Shown: piece after piece, positions 22,701-30,069 of the stretch
Numbering within the stretch: the first letter of the stretch is position 1
How the letters are laid out: each line of letters starts with the position of its first letter
Program-made: the position numbers and the translations under genes
Notes under the pieces: model-generated
Told to the model about the DNA's origin: nothing
What the model saw: the letters and a program-made list of their open reading frames with translations, nothing else
Database searches by the model: none
Assembly (NCBI GenBank): GCA_903840435.1
Contig: CAIMFV010000051.1
Span: 62,001-126,000, forward strand
Reading direction: 5' to 3'
Length of the DNA: 64,000 nucleotides
Source: an uncultured Caulobacterales bacterium
GTDB taxonomy: Bacteria; Pseudomonadota; Alphaproteobacteria; Caulobacterales; Caulobacteraceae

Positions 22701-23780
22701 GAGACCGTCAGCGACAGGAAGGCCGTCCTCACCGACGATAGCGCACCAATAGCCGGGTAGGGGGCGGCCGATGGTGACGGGTGCGTCAGGTGTGAGCTCC
22801 TTCCAGGTGCACGACACCGTGGTCTCGGTCGGCCCATAGGTGTTGAGCATGCGACGGCCAGGCCTTGCCCACCGCCGCGCCAATTCCGGCGGACAGGCCT
22901 CACCGCCGACGTCGAGAATGCGCAGCGAGGGAATGTCGTCTTCGATGACGGATAGCAAGGACGGGACCGGGGCCCAGAAGGTGACGCCTTCGCGCGCCAG
23001 GGTGGCGCCGAGATCAGGACCTGCCTTGGCTAACAGCTCCGAGCCAATCAGCAGTTCGGCGCCAGCCGTAAAGGCCGCCCACATTTCCTCGACCGAAACA
23101 TCAAAGGCGAGCGAGGCGCCCGCATAGACCCGATCCTCACAGGTGACGCCAAGGATGGCGGCGTTGGAACGGCTCTGAAAGGCGATATTTCGATGGCGGA
23201 CCATGGCCCCCTTGGGCCGCCCGGTGGAGCCCGAGGTATAGATCAGATAGGCAATATCGTCGGGGTCGAGCCCGGTTTCTTGCCGCGTCAAGGGCTGGGA
23301 GGTCCGGGCTGCAATATCCCCCAGTTCCGTCTGGACATCGAGCACCACGGCGCCCGCCTGGCGAAAGGCGCCCGCCCGCTCCGTCGATGTGACGACGATT
23401 TTTGCCTCAGATTCCTTGGCGATATAGTCAGCGCGATCCTGTGGAAAGCTCCAGTCGACAGGCACATAGGCCGCGCCCGCTTCAAGGACGCCAAGCAGGC
23501 TCATATATTGATCAAGACTTCGCGGCAGGCAGATGACCACCCGATCTCCGCGCCCTACCCCTAGGCCCTGCAAGTGCCGCGCAAAACTTGCCGCGCGTTG
23601 GCGAAGCTCCGCATAGGTCAGCGACGTCCGTCGCGCGCTCTCTGGATTGGGCTCGGCCAAGCGCACAGCAATACGCTCTGGAAACCTTCCCGCGGTTTCA
23701 GCAAACAGCTCATGCAGCAGTTCGTCCCGGGCATAGGGCGTGTCGGGATAGGGTTCAGCAGCGGGAAGGATCAAGGTCAT
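19782..23780 (-). CDS. Pls/PosA-type membrane-anchored single-module NRPS
   Basis: 1332 residues from the ATG at 23780; a start at 23846 adds 22 residues and cannot be excluded. The adenylation domain (about 20-520) has LIYTSGSTGRPKG, FDVSVEEMW, NTYGPTETT, YRSGDLARLD, YRVELGEIE and SGKVDRKAL. The carrier domain has its phosphopantetheine serine at 569 (EDLGGHSL). From about 630 to the end are three repeats, each with two membrane helices, a KVKPG-type loop and a left-handed beta-helix acyltransferase-like region. No condensation or thioesterase domain. The layout is that of epsilon-poly-lysine synthetase-like proteins. Product unknown. Confidence 0.92.
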   Translation of the reverse strand: MTLILPAAEPYPDTPYARDELLHELFAETAGRFPERIAVRLAEPNPESARRTSLTYAELRQRAASFARHLQGLGVGRGDRVVICLPRSLDQYMSLLGVLEAGAAYVPVDWSFPQDRADYIAKESEAKIVVTSTERAGAFRQAGAVVLDVQTELGDIAARTSQPLTRQETGLDPDDIAYLIYTSGSTGRPKGAMVRHRNIAFQSRSNAAILGVTCEDRVYAGASLAFDVSVEEMWAAFTAGAELLIGSELLAKAGPDLGATLAREGVTFWAPVPSLLSVIEDDIPSLRILDVGGEACPPELARRWARPGRRMLNTYGPTETTVSCTWKELTPDAPVTIGRPLPGYWCAIVGEDGLPVADGLEGELIIGGLGVGAGYLNRPELTEEKFILSRFPGPDGVPERVYRSGDLARLDANGEIDYLGRIDTQVKIRGYRVELGEIEAVLMEDPAISQAVVALFTSPDGDDLLAAFLVPQRGQTPDLDRLRDRLKTRLPAYMHPRAYEVREALPSLVSGKVDRKALQRPTDLVPDSREIVAPTTALEVALHGAWSATFAPAPVSVTDDFFEDLGGHSLRAAKMVSLARKDPALAGLSIQDVYAAPTIQKLAERMEGARQAGHGAAKTETAFAAIPQLRRAACVIAQTLALIPIFAFSGVQWLLPYLTYTSLATDAPESRLPALGVAMATYIFMPPLMIFLSILMKWLVIGKVKPGIYPLWGQYYFRWWFVRRFLAVIPTQYLSGTPLMPLYYRLLGAKIGKGVQLQNASIDVPDLVEIGDGAIVSEGVNLATSGVERGVLILGRTTIGERAFLGSMSVVGRDAKVGDGAVLEDLSMAPANIEIPAGEIWSGSPAKRVGRVAPTPAPLEPSPLRKLLVGLGLFLAALILPVAAVLPIAPGLILIIELDWATTDYSYIAITPLLAAIYVVSMCLLTVVAKWLLLGKVKPGDYSLWSGFYVRFWFVRQLGELALDLLHPLYATLYVAPWYRALGAKVGARAEISTATSLVPDLIEIGPESFIADGVVFGAPRALPGGLRLARTRIGKRTFVGNSGLLPTGADLGDEVLIGVLSKPPADAASALIRGSTWFGSPAIRLPKRQQAAVFDEGARFKPSKRLVATRLAIESVRVTLSLTLFLSFFSIFLTVIGELDDLPNGPLAMALAFPFLYLAFALAAGLAVIILKWVVMGRYVPTNQPLWSLFVWRSELVTSTYENLAVPLLLEPLRGTPYINIYLRLLGCKIGKRVFTDTTDITEYDLVEVGDDAALNEDAGLQTHLFEDRVMKVAGLKIGARASIGSLAIVLYDAVVEDDAQLGDLSVLMKGETLPSGTSWEGSPAQPARAY

Positions 23781-23886
23781 GGCGATTGGGGATAAGCGAA
23801 CCAGGAGCGGTCTTTGCCCGCTTAACCCAAGTCGGTCGCATTGCAATGCGGAACTCGTGTTTGCGAGGCGCCTTTTGCCATAGGCT

Positions 23887-23924
23887 CGGGCCGACCCAGC
23901 GCGGAGAAGCGCCAGATCGGCCCG
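23887..23924 (-). terminator. stem-loop after the small secreted-protein gene
   Basis: Arms CGGGCCGA and TCGGCCCG (8 bases) enclose a 22-base loop that itself can form a GCGC/GCGC stem. It follows the stop of the gene ending at 23943 and precedes the NRPS gene on the same strand. There is no T-run, so a classical intrinsic terminator is doubtful; it may instead lie in the NRPS leader. Confidence 0.3.
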
Positions 23925-23942
23925 GTCGGAGCCAATGCGAGG

Positions 23943-24275
23943 TTAGGAAGGAATATGTCGTCCCAACCGATTTTCCTCGTGGTTCATGAAGCGCTGTTGG
24001 CCGCGCGTGATATAGCCGCCATTGAGGTGCGCCATGCGCCGGTCTTGGCGAATGATGCGGCGATCAACGCCGATCAGACGGTGGGCTCTGAAGGCCCCGA
24101 TTTCGCCTTGAGCCCGCTCCTGACGGACCCGGGCGATTTGATAGTCGGCGCGGCCAATGACTTCGGCTTGGCGGGGATGGGCATAGGCGAAGGGCTCAGC
24201 CTGGGCGCTGGCGCCGCCAAGGCCCATAAGAACCAAGGCAGTCATGGCGAAGACGGTAAGTGTGGTGCGGGTCAT
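23943..24275 (-). CDS. small secreted basic protein of unknown function
   Basis: 110 residues. A clear signal peptide (MTRTTLTVFAMTALVLMGLG, then ASAQA) is followed by a mature part of about 85 residues, rich in Arg, Gln and His, with the pattern HPRQAEVIGRADYQ, RVRQERAQGEIG and IRQDRRMAHLNGG, ending in NHEENRLGRHI. This matches a family of short periplasmic proteins I have seen in many proteobacteria that has no assigned function. It has a strong AAGGAG ribosome site. Its promoter region (24276-24387) carries several interrupted GGGAC/GTCC repeats but no recognisable box. Confidence 0.75.
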   Translation of the reverse strand: MTRTTLTVFAMTALVLMGLGGASAQAEPFAYAHPRQAEVIGRADYQIARVRQERAQGEIGAFRAHRLIGVDRRIIRQDRRMAHLNGGYITRGQQRFMNHEENRLGRHIPS

Positions 24276-24387
24276 GGCGATCTCCTTTCAAAGCGTTCGG
24301 ACGGGATGTCCGTATCGGTGGGGTCTGTCCCGTTCCGATGGGAGGAGAAAACCATGGCGGCCTTGAACTGAGGCTGAACCGCAAAAC

Positions 24388-25476
24388 TTAGCTGGCGTTC
24401 ATCTTCGGCGCGGGCGCCGTCGAACCGCGAATGACGATTTCAAAATTCAGCACCAAGGCCGGGGCTGTTTCAGTCGAGGGGTCTGCGATCAGCAACCGCG
24501 CCGCCGCCGCAGCCATTTCCGCTACCGGTTGGCGCACCGTGGTCAATTGCGGCCAGACCACCCGGGCGGTCGGCGTATCATCAAACCCGACCACCGAAAG
24601 ATCACGCGGCAGGGCGAGGCCAAGGCGATTGGCGACGCTCATTACGCCCAACGCCATATCATCATTGGCGGCGAAGACGGCCGTGGGACGGTCGGCGCGT
24701 TCGAGCAGGTAAATACCCGCCTCGACCCCACTGAGGAAGGAATAGAGGCCTTTGACCACCAAAGACTCTGATACCTCTAGTCCCGCCTCGCGCATGGCGT
24801 CGCAATAGCCGGAAAATCGCAGATGGCTACCGCCATGGTCGGGATGGCCTTTCACGAAGCCAATTTTGCGGTGACCGAGCCCGATCAGCAATTTGGTCAT
24901 CTCGCGCCCTGCCGCTTCTTCGTCCATCCTTACGCTCGGGCCAGCGCTGGCGTGCAGATTTGGCGAGATCAGGACATAGCGCACCTGGGCGCTATCCAAG
25001 GCCTCCCGCAACGCCGGATGATCGCTCAAAGGCGGCGTTAGAATAAGGCCATCTGTCCGAAGCTTGGCCGTCATTTCCATGACCCGTGCCACGAGATCGG
25101 GGCTTGCGCTATCAAACGGCTCGACGATCAGGTGATAGCCCTCGGTGCGACAACAGGTCAGAGCGCCAGCCTGCAAATCGGCCACATAGGCAGCGCTTGG
25201 ATTGTCATAGAGAAGGGCCAGCAGATAGGACCGCGCGCCCGCAAGGCTCCTGGCCGAAAAGTTTGGCGTGTAGTGCAGCCGCGACGCGGTGGCGAGCACC
25301 AGATCGCGGGTCGCAGCGCTGACATTGGGTTCGCGATTGAGGACGCGCGATACGGTCTTTATCGACACCTTGGCTTCGTGGGCCACATCAACGATGGTTG
25401 CGCCACGCACATAGCCGCGCCGGGTTCGTCGAACCAGGCTGTCCCCAAGCACTGCGTCATCTGGCCCTTCTGACAC
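24388..25476 (-). CDS. LacI-family transcriptional regulator
   Basis: 362 residues from a GTG at 25476 preceded by GAAGAGGAAAG; a TTG at 25503 is an alternative. After a charged lead of about 25 residues comes the LacI helix-turn-helix TIVDVAHEAKVSIKTVSRVL with hinge LHYTPNFSARSLAG, then a periplasmic-binding-like sensor domain ending near residue 350 (LSVVGFDDTPTARVVWPQLT). The ligand is unknown; LacI members usually sense sugars. A CG-centred palindrome upstream (25529-25542) suggests autoregulation, and a near-identical one precedes pdhA. Adjacent genes give no sugar pathway. Confidence 0.93.
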   Translation of the reverse strand: MSEGPDDAVLGDSLVRRTRRGYVRGATIVDVAHEAKVSIKTVSRVLNREPNVSAATRDLVLATASRLHYTPNFSARSLAGARSYLLALLYDNPSAAYVADLQAGALTCCRTEGYHLIVEPFDSASPDLVARVMEMTAKLRTDGLILTPPLSDHPALREALDSAQVRYVLISPNLHASAGPSVRMDEEAAGREMTKLLIGLGHRKIGFVKGHPDHGGSHLRFSGYCDAMREAGLEVSESLVVKGLYSFLSGVEAGIYLLERADRPTAVFAANDDMALGVMSVANRLGLALPRDLSVVGFDDTPTARVVWPQLTTVRQPVAEMAAAAARLLIADPSTETAPALVLNFEIVIRGSTAPAPKMNAS

Positions 25477-25528
25477 AAGGCTTTCCTCTTCGACCGTCGT
25501 CAAAAGCTCACGAAGGCTAGCGAGGTTG

Positions 25529-25542
25529 TGACAACGCTGTCA
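25529..25542. promoter_or_regulatory. candidate operator upstream of the LacI-family gene
   Basis: TGACAACGCTGTCA is a 14-base palindrome with one mismatched position, 53 bases upstream of the chosen lacI start. Read on the minus strand it is TGACAGCGTTGTCA, which matches the palindrome before pdhA at 13 of 14 positions. Placement and symmetry fit autoregulation by the adjacent LacI-family protein. Confidence 0.55.
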
Positions 25543-25605
25543 AGCATTGCCCCTCGGGAAGGGAGGCTTAGCCATGCGAGGTTTCGCGTGCTTCGCCCGA
25601 CCGGC

Positions 25606-26403
25606 CTAATGACCAACCCAATTGGGCGCACGCTTTTGCAGAAAGGCCAGGGGCCCCTCTTTGGCGTCCTCGCTCGTCATCACGACCTTTCCCGTCTCCG
25701 CCGAAAGCCGCCGCATTTCCATGTCGCTGAGCTCAGCGGCAAGCCTTGCCAGTTTCAAGCTCTCCCTGACCGACAGGGGGGCGTTGATCGAGATGGCCCG
25801 CGCCAGCGTCAAGGCCCGGTCCATCACCTCGCCTGCGGGAACCACTGCATTGACGAGGCCGTAGCGCTCGGCGCGGGCTGCATCCAACGGATCACCCGTG
25901 GCGATAAGTTCCAGTGCAATGGCGCGCGGCAAGGCGCGTGGCAGGCGATGCACACCGCCCGCAGCGGCAAAAAGTCCGCGTTTAACCTCGGGCAGGCCAA
26001 ATCGACTGTCCTCGGCACAAACAATCATATCGCAGGCCAAGGCGAGTTCGCAGCCTCCCGCCAGGGCAGGACCGGAAACGGCAGCAATCCAGGGTTTGAG
26101 CTTGGGATAATCGACAAAGCCCGCAAAGCCGCCGTCCCGCGTGCCAAGCTCGCGTCCCCGTCCAGCGGCGATCTCGCCGAGGTCGGCACCAGCGCTAAAA
26201 AAACCCGGGCTCGAGCTGGTCAGGACGGCGACGCGAATCTGCGCATCTGCCTCAACCTGTTGCACCAAGGCCTCAAGGGAACGGGCGAGCGCGCCATTGA
26301 CGGCATTGCGCTTTTCCGGCCGGTTGAGGCGCAGGACGGCAATGTGGTGATCAATGATCTCGTAAAGAACGACGGCGTTCGTGTCGGCTTGGTCTGCGGA
26401 CAT
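25606..26403 (-). CDS. enoyl-CoA hydratase/isomerase family protein
   Basis: 265 residues from the ATG at 26403, which follows GAGGAAGAG; upstream in-frame sequence looks non-coding. Crotonase fold: LNRPEKRNAVNG near 30, SAGADLGEI oxyanion-loop region near 75, GPALAGGCELALACD near 110 and GLPEVKRGLFAAAGG near 140. Both glutamates used by true hydratases (in CEL and PEV) are present, so hydration of a 2-enoyl-CoA is plausible. The substrate is unknown. It probably works with the acyl-CoA dehydrogenase and ligase genes in this region, though it is not adjacent to them. Confidence 0.88.
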   Translation of the reverse strand: MSADQADTNAVVLYEIIDHHIAVLRLNRPEKRNAVNGALARSLEALVQQVEADAQIRVAVLTSSSPGFFSAGADLGEIAAGRGRELGTRDGGFAGFVDYPKLKPWIAAVSGPALAGGCELALACDMIVCAEDSRFGLPEVKRGLFAAAGGVHRLPRALPRAIALELIATGDPLDAARAERYGLVNAVVPAGEVMDRALTLARAISINAPLSVRESLKLARLAAELSDMEMRRLSAETGKVVMTSEDAKEGPLAFLQKRAPNWVGH

Positions 26404-26560
26404 GCGGCTCTTCCTCGATGTTTTAGGCCCGGCTGGCGATTTTAAGCAGCATACCGCCTCGTGGTCACTTGTTGATCTCACGAAGTCGTGGTTTGCCAAA
26501 CCGACATTATTTTAGGATATTGTTAACTTCTCGATTTAGCGCCTTTGGTTGGGGGACGAC

Positions 26561-26749
26561 ATGGACGCTGATGTGATTGAAAAGGGTGTGATCAACGAAG
26601 CGTGGCGGATGCGGGCAAAGGTCCAGGGCTTGGTCTGCTTGATTTGTTGCGAGCCACCGCCCTTCGACGAACGCGAAACCTTCTTTGATACCGGTGTTTG
26701 CGCCAATTGTGCGAAGGAACAGCTCTCCCCAAGTCCGCTGACCGCCTAG
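26561..26749 (+). CDS. small protein with two CxxC knuckles
   Basis: 62 residues from the ATG at 26561, with GGGGG just upstream; a TTG at 26549 is an alternative. Two CxxC pairs, VCLICCEPP and VCANCAKEQ, are 20-odd residues apart, as in zinc-ribbon proteins, and the N-terminal 25 residues are amphipathic. It is convergent with the CPBP protease gene and its stop overlaps that gene's last bases. I recognise no named family. The small size and regular cysteines argue for a real gene, but this is not certain. Confidence 0.5.
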   Translation: MDADVIEKGVINEAWRMRAKVQGLVCLICCEPPPFDERETFFDTGVCANCAKEQLSPSPLTA

Positions 26750-27393
26750 TCCAACCGCTTTGGCGGCGACAAAAGCGGGAGCAAGGGCAGGCCTGTGTGG
26801 AGGATCATCAGCCACCACAGGCTGCTGCTCACGGCATAGGCGAGGGTGAAGACCAGCGCTGAGATGAGGCTGGCCATCAGGCTCTTCCAGGACGTGACTC
26901 CATGGGCGAGACCATAGCTCGCAGAAGCCAAGGCAATGGCCCCGACGGTTCCAAGCGGGGGCCTTAGGCTCCACATCAGAAAGCCTCGGTACAACACCTC
27001 CCACGAGACCCCGACACTCACCGCAAAAGCCAGGAAGAGCACGAGGTCTTGGCGGCTCTCGGGCAGAAAGTCGGGCGCGCGCGCTGCATCGCTCTTGGCA
27101 CGCCCGCCGCCGCGACGGACCACAACGGCCAAGACCGCTAAAAGGACAACTGCGGCGGCAATCCCAGCCAGGCCTGAAAATGTCGGTGGCATGTCGAGGC
27201 CAAGGGCGAGAAGCGGGCGGCCGGATTTCCACCACGCGGCCGCCAAGACGCCATCAAGGGCCAGCGCCAATGCGATTGTTTGCAGGTAGCGGCGGCGACG
27301 CGACGGAGCCGGCCTGTCCGACGCCTTCCAAGATCGGGCGACACGATATCCCGGCACGACCAGGAGGAGGACGAGCAAAACCGTGTCTAGCAT
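26746..27393 (-). CDS. CPBP-family intramembrane protease-like protein
   Basis: 215 residues with six or so membrane segments. The family's first motif, normally EExxxRG, is here WEVLYRGFL, so the first glutamate is replaced by tryptophan. The second motif region SYGLAHGVTSW keeps the histidine, and the third LWWLMILHTGLP keeps another. CPBP proteins (Abi/CAAX protease-like) cleave or bind prenylated or other membrane substrates; the changed motif makes catalysis doubtful. A long alternative frame covers it on the same strand but has no family features. 8 bases after the acyl-CoA dehydrogenase in reverse order, so possibly cotranscribed. Confidence 0.75.
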   Translation of the reverse strand: MLDTVLLVLLLVVPGYRVARSWKASDRPAPSRRRRYLQTIALALALDGVLAAAWWKSGRPLLALGLDMPPTFSGLAGIAAAVVLLAVLAVVVRRGGGRAKSDAARAPDFLPESRQDLVLFLAFAVSVGVSWEVLYRGFLMWSLRPPLGTVGAIALASASYGLAHGVTSWKSLMASLISALVFTLAYAVSSSLWWLMILHTGLPLLPLLSPPKRLD

Positions 27394-27401
27394 TTTCCGT
27401 C

Positions 27402-28595
27402 CTATAGGTTCGACGCCATTATGTTCCGCTGAATCTCGTTCGCCCCCCCATAGATGGACGCCGCACGATTGTTAAAATAGCGCGCCGAGGTCGTCAGACT
27501 GGTTTGCGGACCGATGGGAAGAGAATTGGCCCCACAGACCCGCGCCTGTGGCTGGTGAACGGCGGAATAATGCGCCGCCGCGATCATCGCCAATTCGTCT
27601 AAAGCCTGTAGCGCCTCGCTCCCCTGCACCTTGAGCATGGAAGCGGCCGCACCGGGGGATGCGCCTGCGGTCAAAGCACTCAAAACGCGATGTTCGCTCA
27701 TCTCGATAGCTTGGATGCGGATTTCCGCCTCACACAGCCGTGCCCGAAAGTCGGGTTCGGTCAGGAGGGCACCGCCGTCGCCCGACGGTTCAAACCGCGC
27801 CATGGCCTTAACCTCTGAAAGGGTGCGCCACAGGCCTGCGGCATAGCTGCCGCCACGCTCGAACGCGAGCAGATATTTTGCCACCTCCCAGCCCTGGTTT
27901 TCCTCGCCAAGCCTTTGGCTAACGGGCGTGCGGACCTCATCGAAAAAGACCTGATTGACCTCATGGTCGCCGGCCAAGGTGATGATCGGCTTGATGGTAA
28001 TGCCCGGCGTTTGCATGTCGACCAGGAGGAAGCTGATGCCCGCTTGCGGTCGGCCCTCCCAACGGGTGCGGGCCAACAAGAACATGCGATTGGCGAAATG
28101 GGCGTGGGTGGTCCAAATTTTGGAACCGCTCAAGATATAGTCATCGCCGTCGCGCACCGCGCGCAGTTGCAGCGAGGCGAGGTCTGAACCCGAGCCCGGT
28201 TCTGAATAGCCCTGGCACCAATAGTCCTCGCCGCTCAAGATGCGCGGCAGGTAAAAGGCCTTCTGCGCGTCTGTGCCGTAACCCATGATGCAGGGGCCGA
28301 CCATTTTCAGGCCCATAGGCGACAGGTTTGGCGCCCCGGCCAAAGCACATTCGGCGGCGAAGATGTGCTTTTGAATTTCGGACCACCCCGTCCCGCCATA
28401 GGCCTTTGGCCAAGCGGGCGCCACCCAGCCCTTGGCATAGAGGCAAGCTTGCCAGGCGAGGTTCCAAGTCTTGTCGGTAAAGACGCTGGTGGTCATGCGG
28501 CCTGCCTCAGCCAAGGTCGGCGTCAGGGCCTCCTGAAGGAAGGCGCGCACCTCCTGGCGAAAGGCTTCATCCTTCGGGGTCAGGGAAAGGTGCAT
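27402..28595 (-). CDS. acyl-CoA dehydrogenase
   Basis: 397 residues, full length. FAD-dependent alpha,beta-desaturation of acyl-CoA. Motifs: WCQGYSEPGSGSDLASLQ (FAD/substrate loop) near 128, SGSKIWTTHAHFAN near 160, LAFERGGSYA near 240 with the likely catalytic glutamate, and the C-terminal YGGANEIQRNIMASNL. The subfamily resembles the FadE-type enzymes used on steroid or branched substrates. The enoyl-CoA hydratase gene is about 1 kb away on the same strand and the cytochrome b561-YceI gene just upstream. Similar to the ACAD at 40211-41419. Confidence 0.93.
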   Translation of the reverse strand: MHLSLTPKDEAFRQEVRAFLQEALTPTLAEAGRMTTSVFTDKTWNLAWQACLYAKGWVAPAWPKAYGGTGWSEIQKHIFAAECALAGAPNLSPMGLKMVGPCIMGYGTDAQKAFYLPRILSGEDYWCQGYSEPGSGSDLASLQLRAVRDGDDYILSGSKIWTTHAHFANRMFLLARTRWEGRPQAGISFLLVDMQTPGITIKPIITLAGDHEVNQVFFDEVRTPVSQRLGEENQGWEVAKYLLAFERGGSYAAGLWRTLSEVKAMARFEPSGDGGALLTEPDFRARLCEAEIRIQAIEMSEHRVLSALTAGASPGAAASMLKVQGSEALQALDELAMIAAAHYSAVHQPQARVCGANSLPIGPQTSLTTSARYFNNRAASIYGGANEIQRNIMASNL

Positions 28596-28602
28596 GGAAC
28601 CT

Positions 28603-29964
28603 CTAAGGCGCGGCGCGATGGGCGAGAATGTGGAATTTGAGCGTCACCGTGGCGGGGATCTGGTCTGTCCCTGCATAGTCGCCTTGTCCGACGCCAAACA
28701 GGGTGCGGTCGAGTTTAGTCCCTCCCTCCGCCACAGCTTGATCGTGGTTGATTTTCAGCGTGAAGGCCAGCACGACGGTGTGGCTGACACCCTTAAGGGT
28801 CAAAGGTCCCTCAGCCATAAAACCGTCCTCGGTGGCGCGCAGGTGCGTGGCGGAAAAATGCGCCGTCGGAAATTTGGCTGTCGAAAACCAATCCTCGGTG
28901 GGCAAGGTTGCGTCCCTTTGTGCATCTCCCGTGGCCGCCGAGGCGGGGTCGATATCAACCTCGATATGCGAGCTCGAAAGGGCGGTGGGACTGAAATTGA
29001 TCTTGGCGGTCCAACGATTGAAATGGCCGTTCACCGGATCTCCCGACCACGCCGATTGAAAGCCTAAGGTGGAGCCAGGTTGAACGACCCACGAAACCGG
29101 CGGCTCGGTCGACGGGGTAGCTGGAGGCTTCCCACCTGCTTCTGATCCAAGACCCGCCGTCGCCGCCGGACGGATTTCGACCGCAGCGGGCGCGGTTAGG
29201 GCTGGAGCGGGTGTCTTGAGCTCCTCTGTAATAGGCGCTTGAGCCTTGGCTGTCGCGGGGGCCTTGGGTGGGGTTGGGTTTGGACCATCGGGGAAGACCA
29301 AGACGCCAAGCGCAAGTGCGCCCGCCACGCTGGCAGCCGCAAGAAGCGCGCGCGGGTCAAACAGCGCCCCCGGCTTGACGCCGGGGATCATGCGCGACAG
29401 GGTGGCATCTCGATCAACCAGTTGGTGCTTGAGCGCTCCTCCCACATGTACAAGCAGGAGGAGGTAGGTGAGTTTGACCAGGACGCCGTGGCCAAGCTCT
29501 CCCCCCTTGCGCCAAATGGCCTTGGCCGGTTCGGCAAGCTCCGGCAGCATCGGTAGATGGGGCCAGGGGACGGTGCCGAAAAGCAAGGTCGGAATGTTGG
29601 TTTTGGAGGCCGACACCATAATCCACCCCGTCACGGGCAGACCCAGCAAGATCAGATAGAACAAGATATGCGCGGCCTTGGCTAAGGCCTTTTCCCAGGT
29701 TTTGAGATGGGCGGGTAATTCCGGCGGTTTGTGGCTGAGGCGCCAGCCGATGCGCACCAAGCTGAGCAACAAAATGGTCACGCCCACCGATTTATGCAGC
29801 TGGTAGAGCCCATAGGCCGCAGAGCTCTTGGTCGTCGCCCCCATGCGCAGCCCGATCACCAACTGCAACAGCACAGCCAGTGCCAAGATCCAGTGTAACG
29901 CAATGGCGACGGTCGAATAGCGTTGAGACGTGGGTGCCGGGGTGAGGGAGGTCGTATCGCGCAT
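28603..29964 (-). CDS. cytochrome b561 - YceI fusion protein
   Basis: 453 residues from the ATG at 29964, preceded by AGGAG. The N-terminal half (about 10-190) is a four-helix b561-type cytochrome with haem-ligand histidines in IALHWILALAVL, LHKSVGVTILLL and LVHVGGALKHQL. A fifth hydrophobic segment (about 205-225) leads to an Ala/Pro-rich linker. Residues about 275-453 are a periplasmic YceI domain, with SHIEVDIDPASA, DWFSTAKFPTAHF and GPLTLKGVSHTV. YceI domains bind isoprenoid lipids such as ubiquinone-8, so the fusion may feed quinone or electrons to the b-type haems. Role not established. Confidence 0.9.
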   Translation of the reverse strand: MRDTTSLTPAPTSQRYSTVAIALHWILALAVLLQLVIGLRMGATTKSSAAYGLYQLHKSVGVTILLLSLVRIGWRLSHKPPELPAHLKTWEKALAKAAHILFYLILLGLPVTGWIMVSASKTNIPTLLFGTVPWPHLPMLPELAEPAKAIWRKGGELGHGVLVKLTYLLLLVHVGGALKHQLVDRDATLSRMIPGVKPGALFDPRALLAAASVAGALALGVLVFPDGPNPTPPKAPATAKAQAPITEELKTPAPALTAPAAVEIRPAATAGLGSEAGGKPPATPSTEPPVSWVVQPGSTLGFQSAWSGDPVNGHFNRWTAKINFSPTALSSSHIEVDIDPASAATGDAQRDATLPTEDWFSTAKFPTAHFSATHLRATEDGFMAEGPLTLKGVSHTVVLAFTLKINHDQAVAEGGTKLDRTLFGVGQGDYAGTDQIPATVTLKFHILAHRAAP

Positions 29965-30069
29965 GAAGGCTCCTATTCGCAAAGCCGATGGGACACGCAG
30001 CGTCGCCCGCGCGCAAGGGGTGAGAGGCGAAAACGTTTCATTCGACGCTGATGCGCCTAGATGCCGTGA

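Noticed and set aside
26507-27235. 242-codon minus-strand frame overlapping the CPBP gene and the small CxxC gene
   Set aside because: The overlapping CPBP frame has the membrane pattern and motifs; this frame is Arg/Pro/Cys-rich without either.
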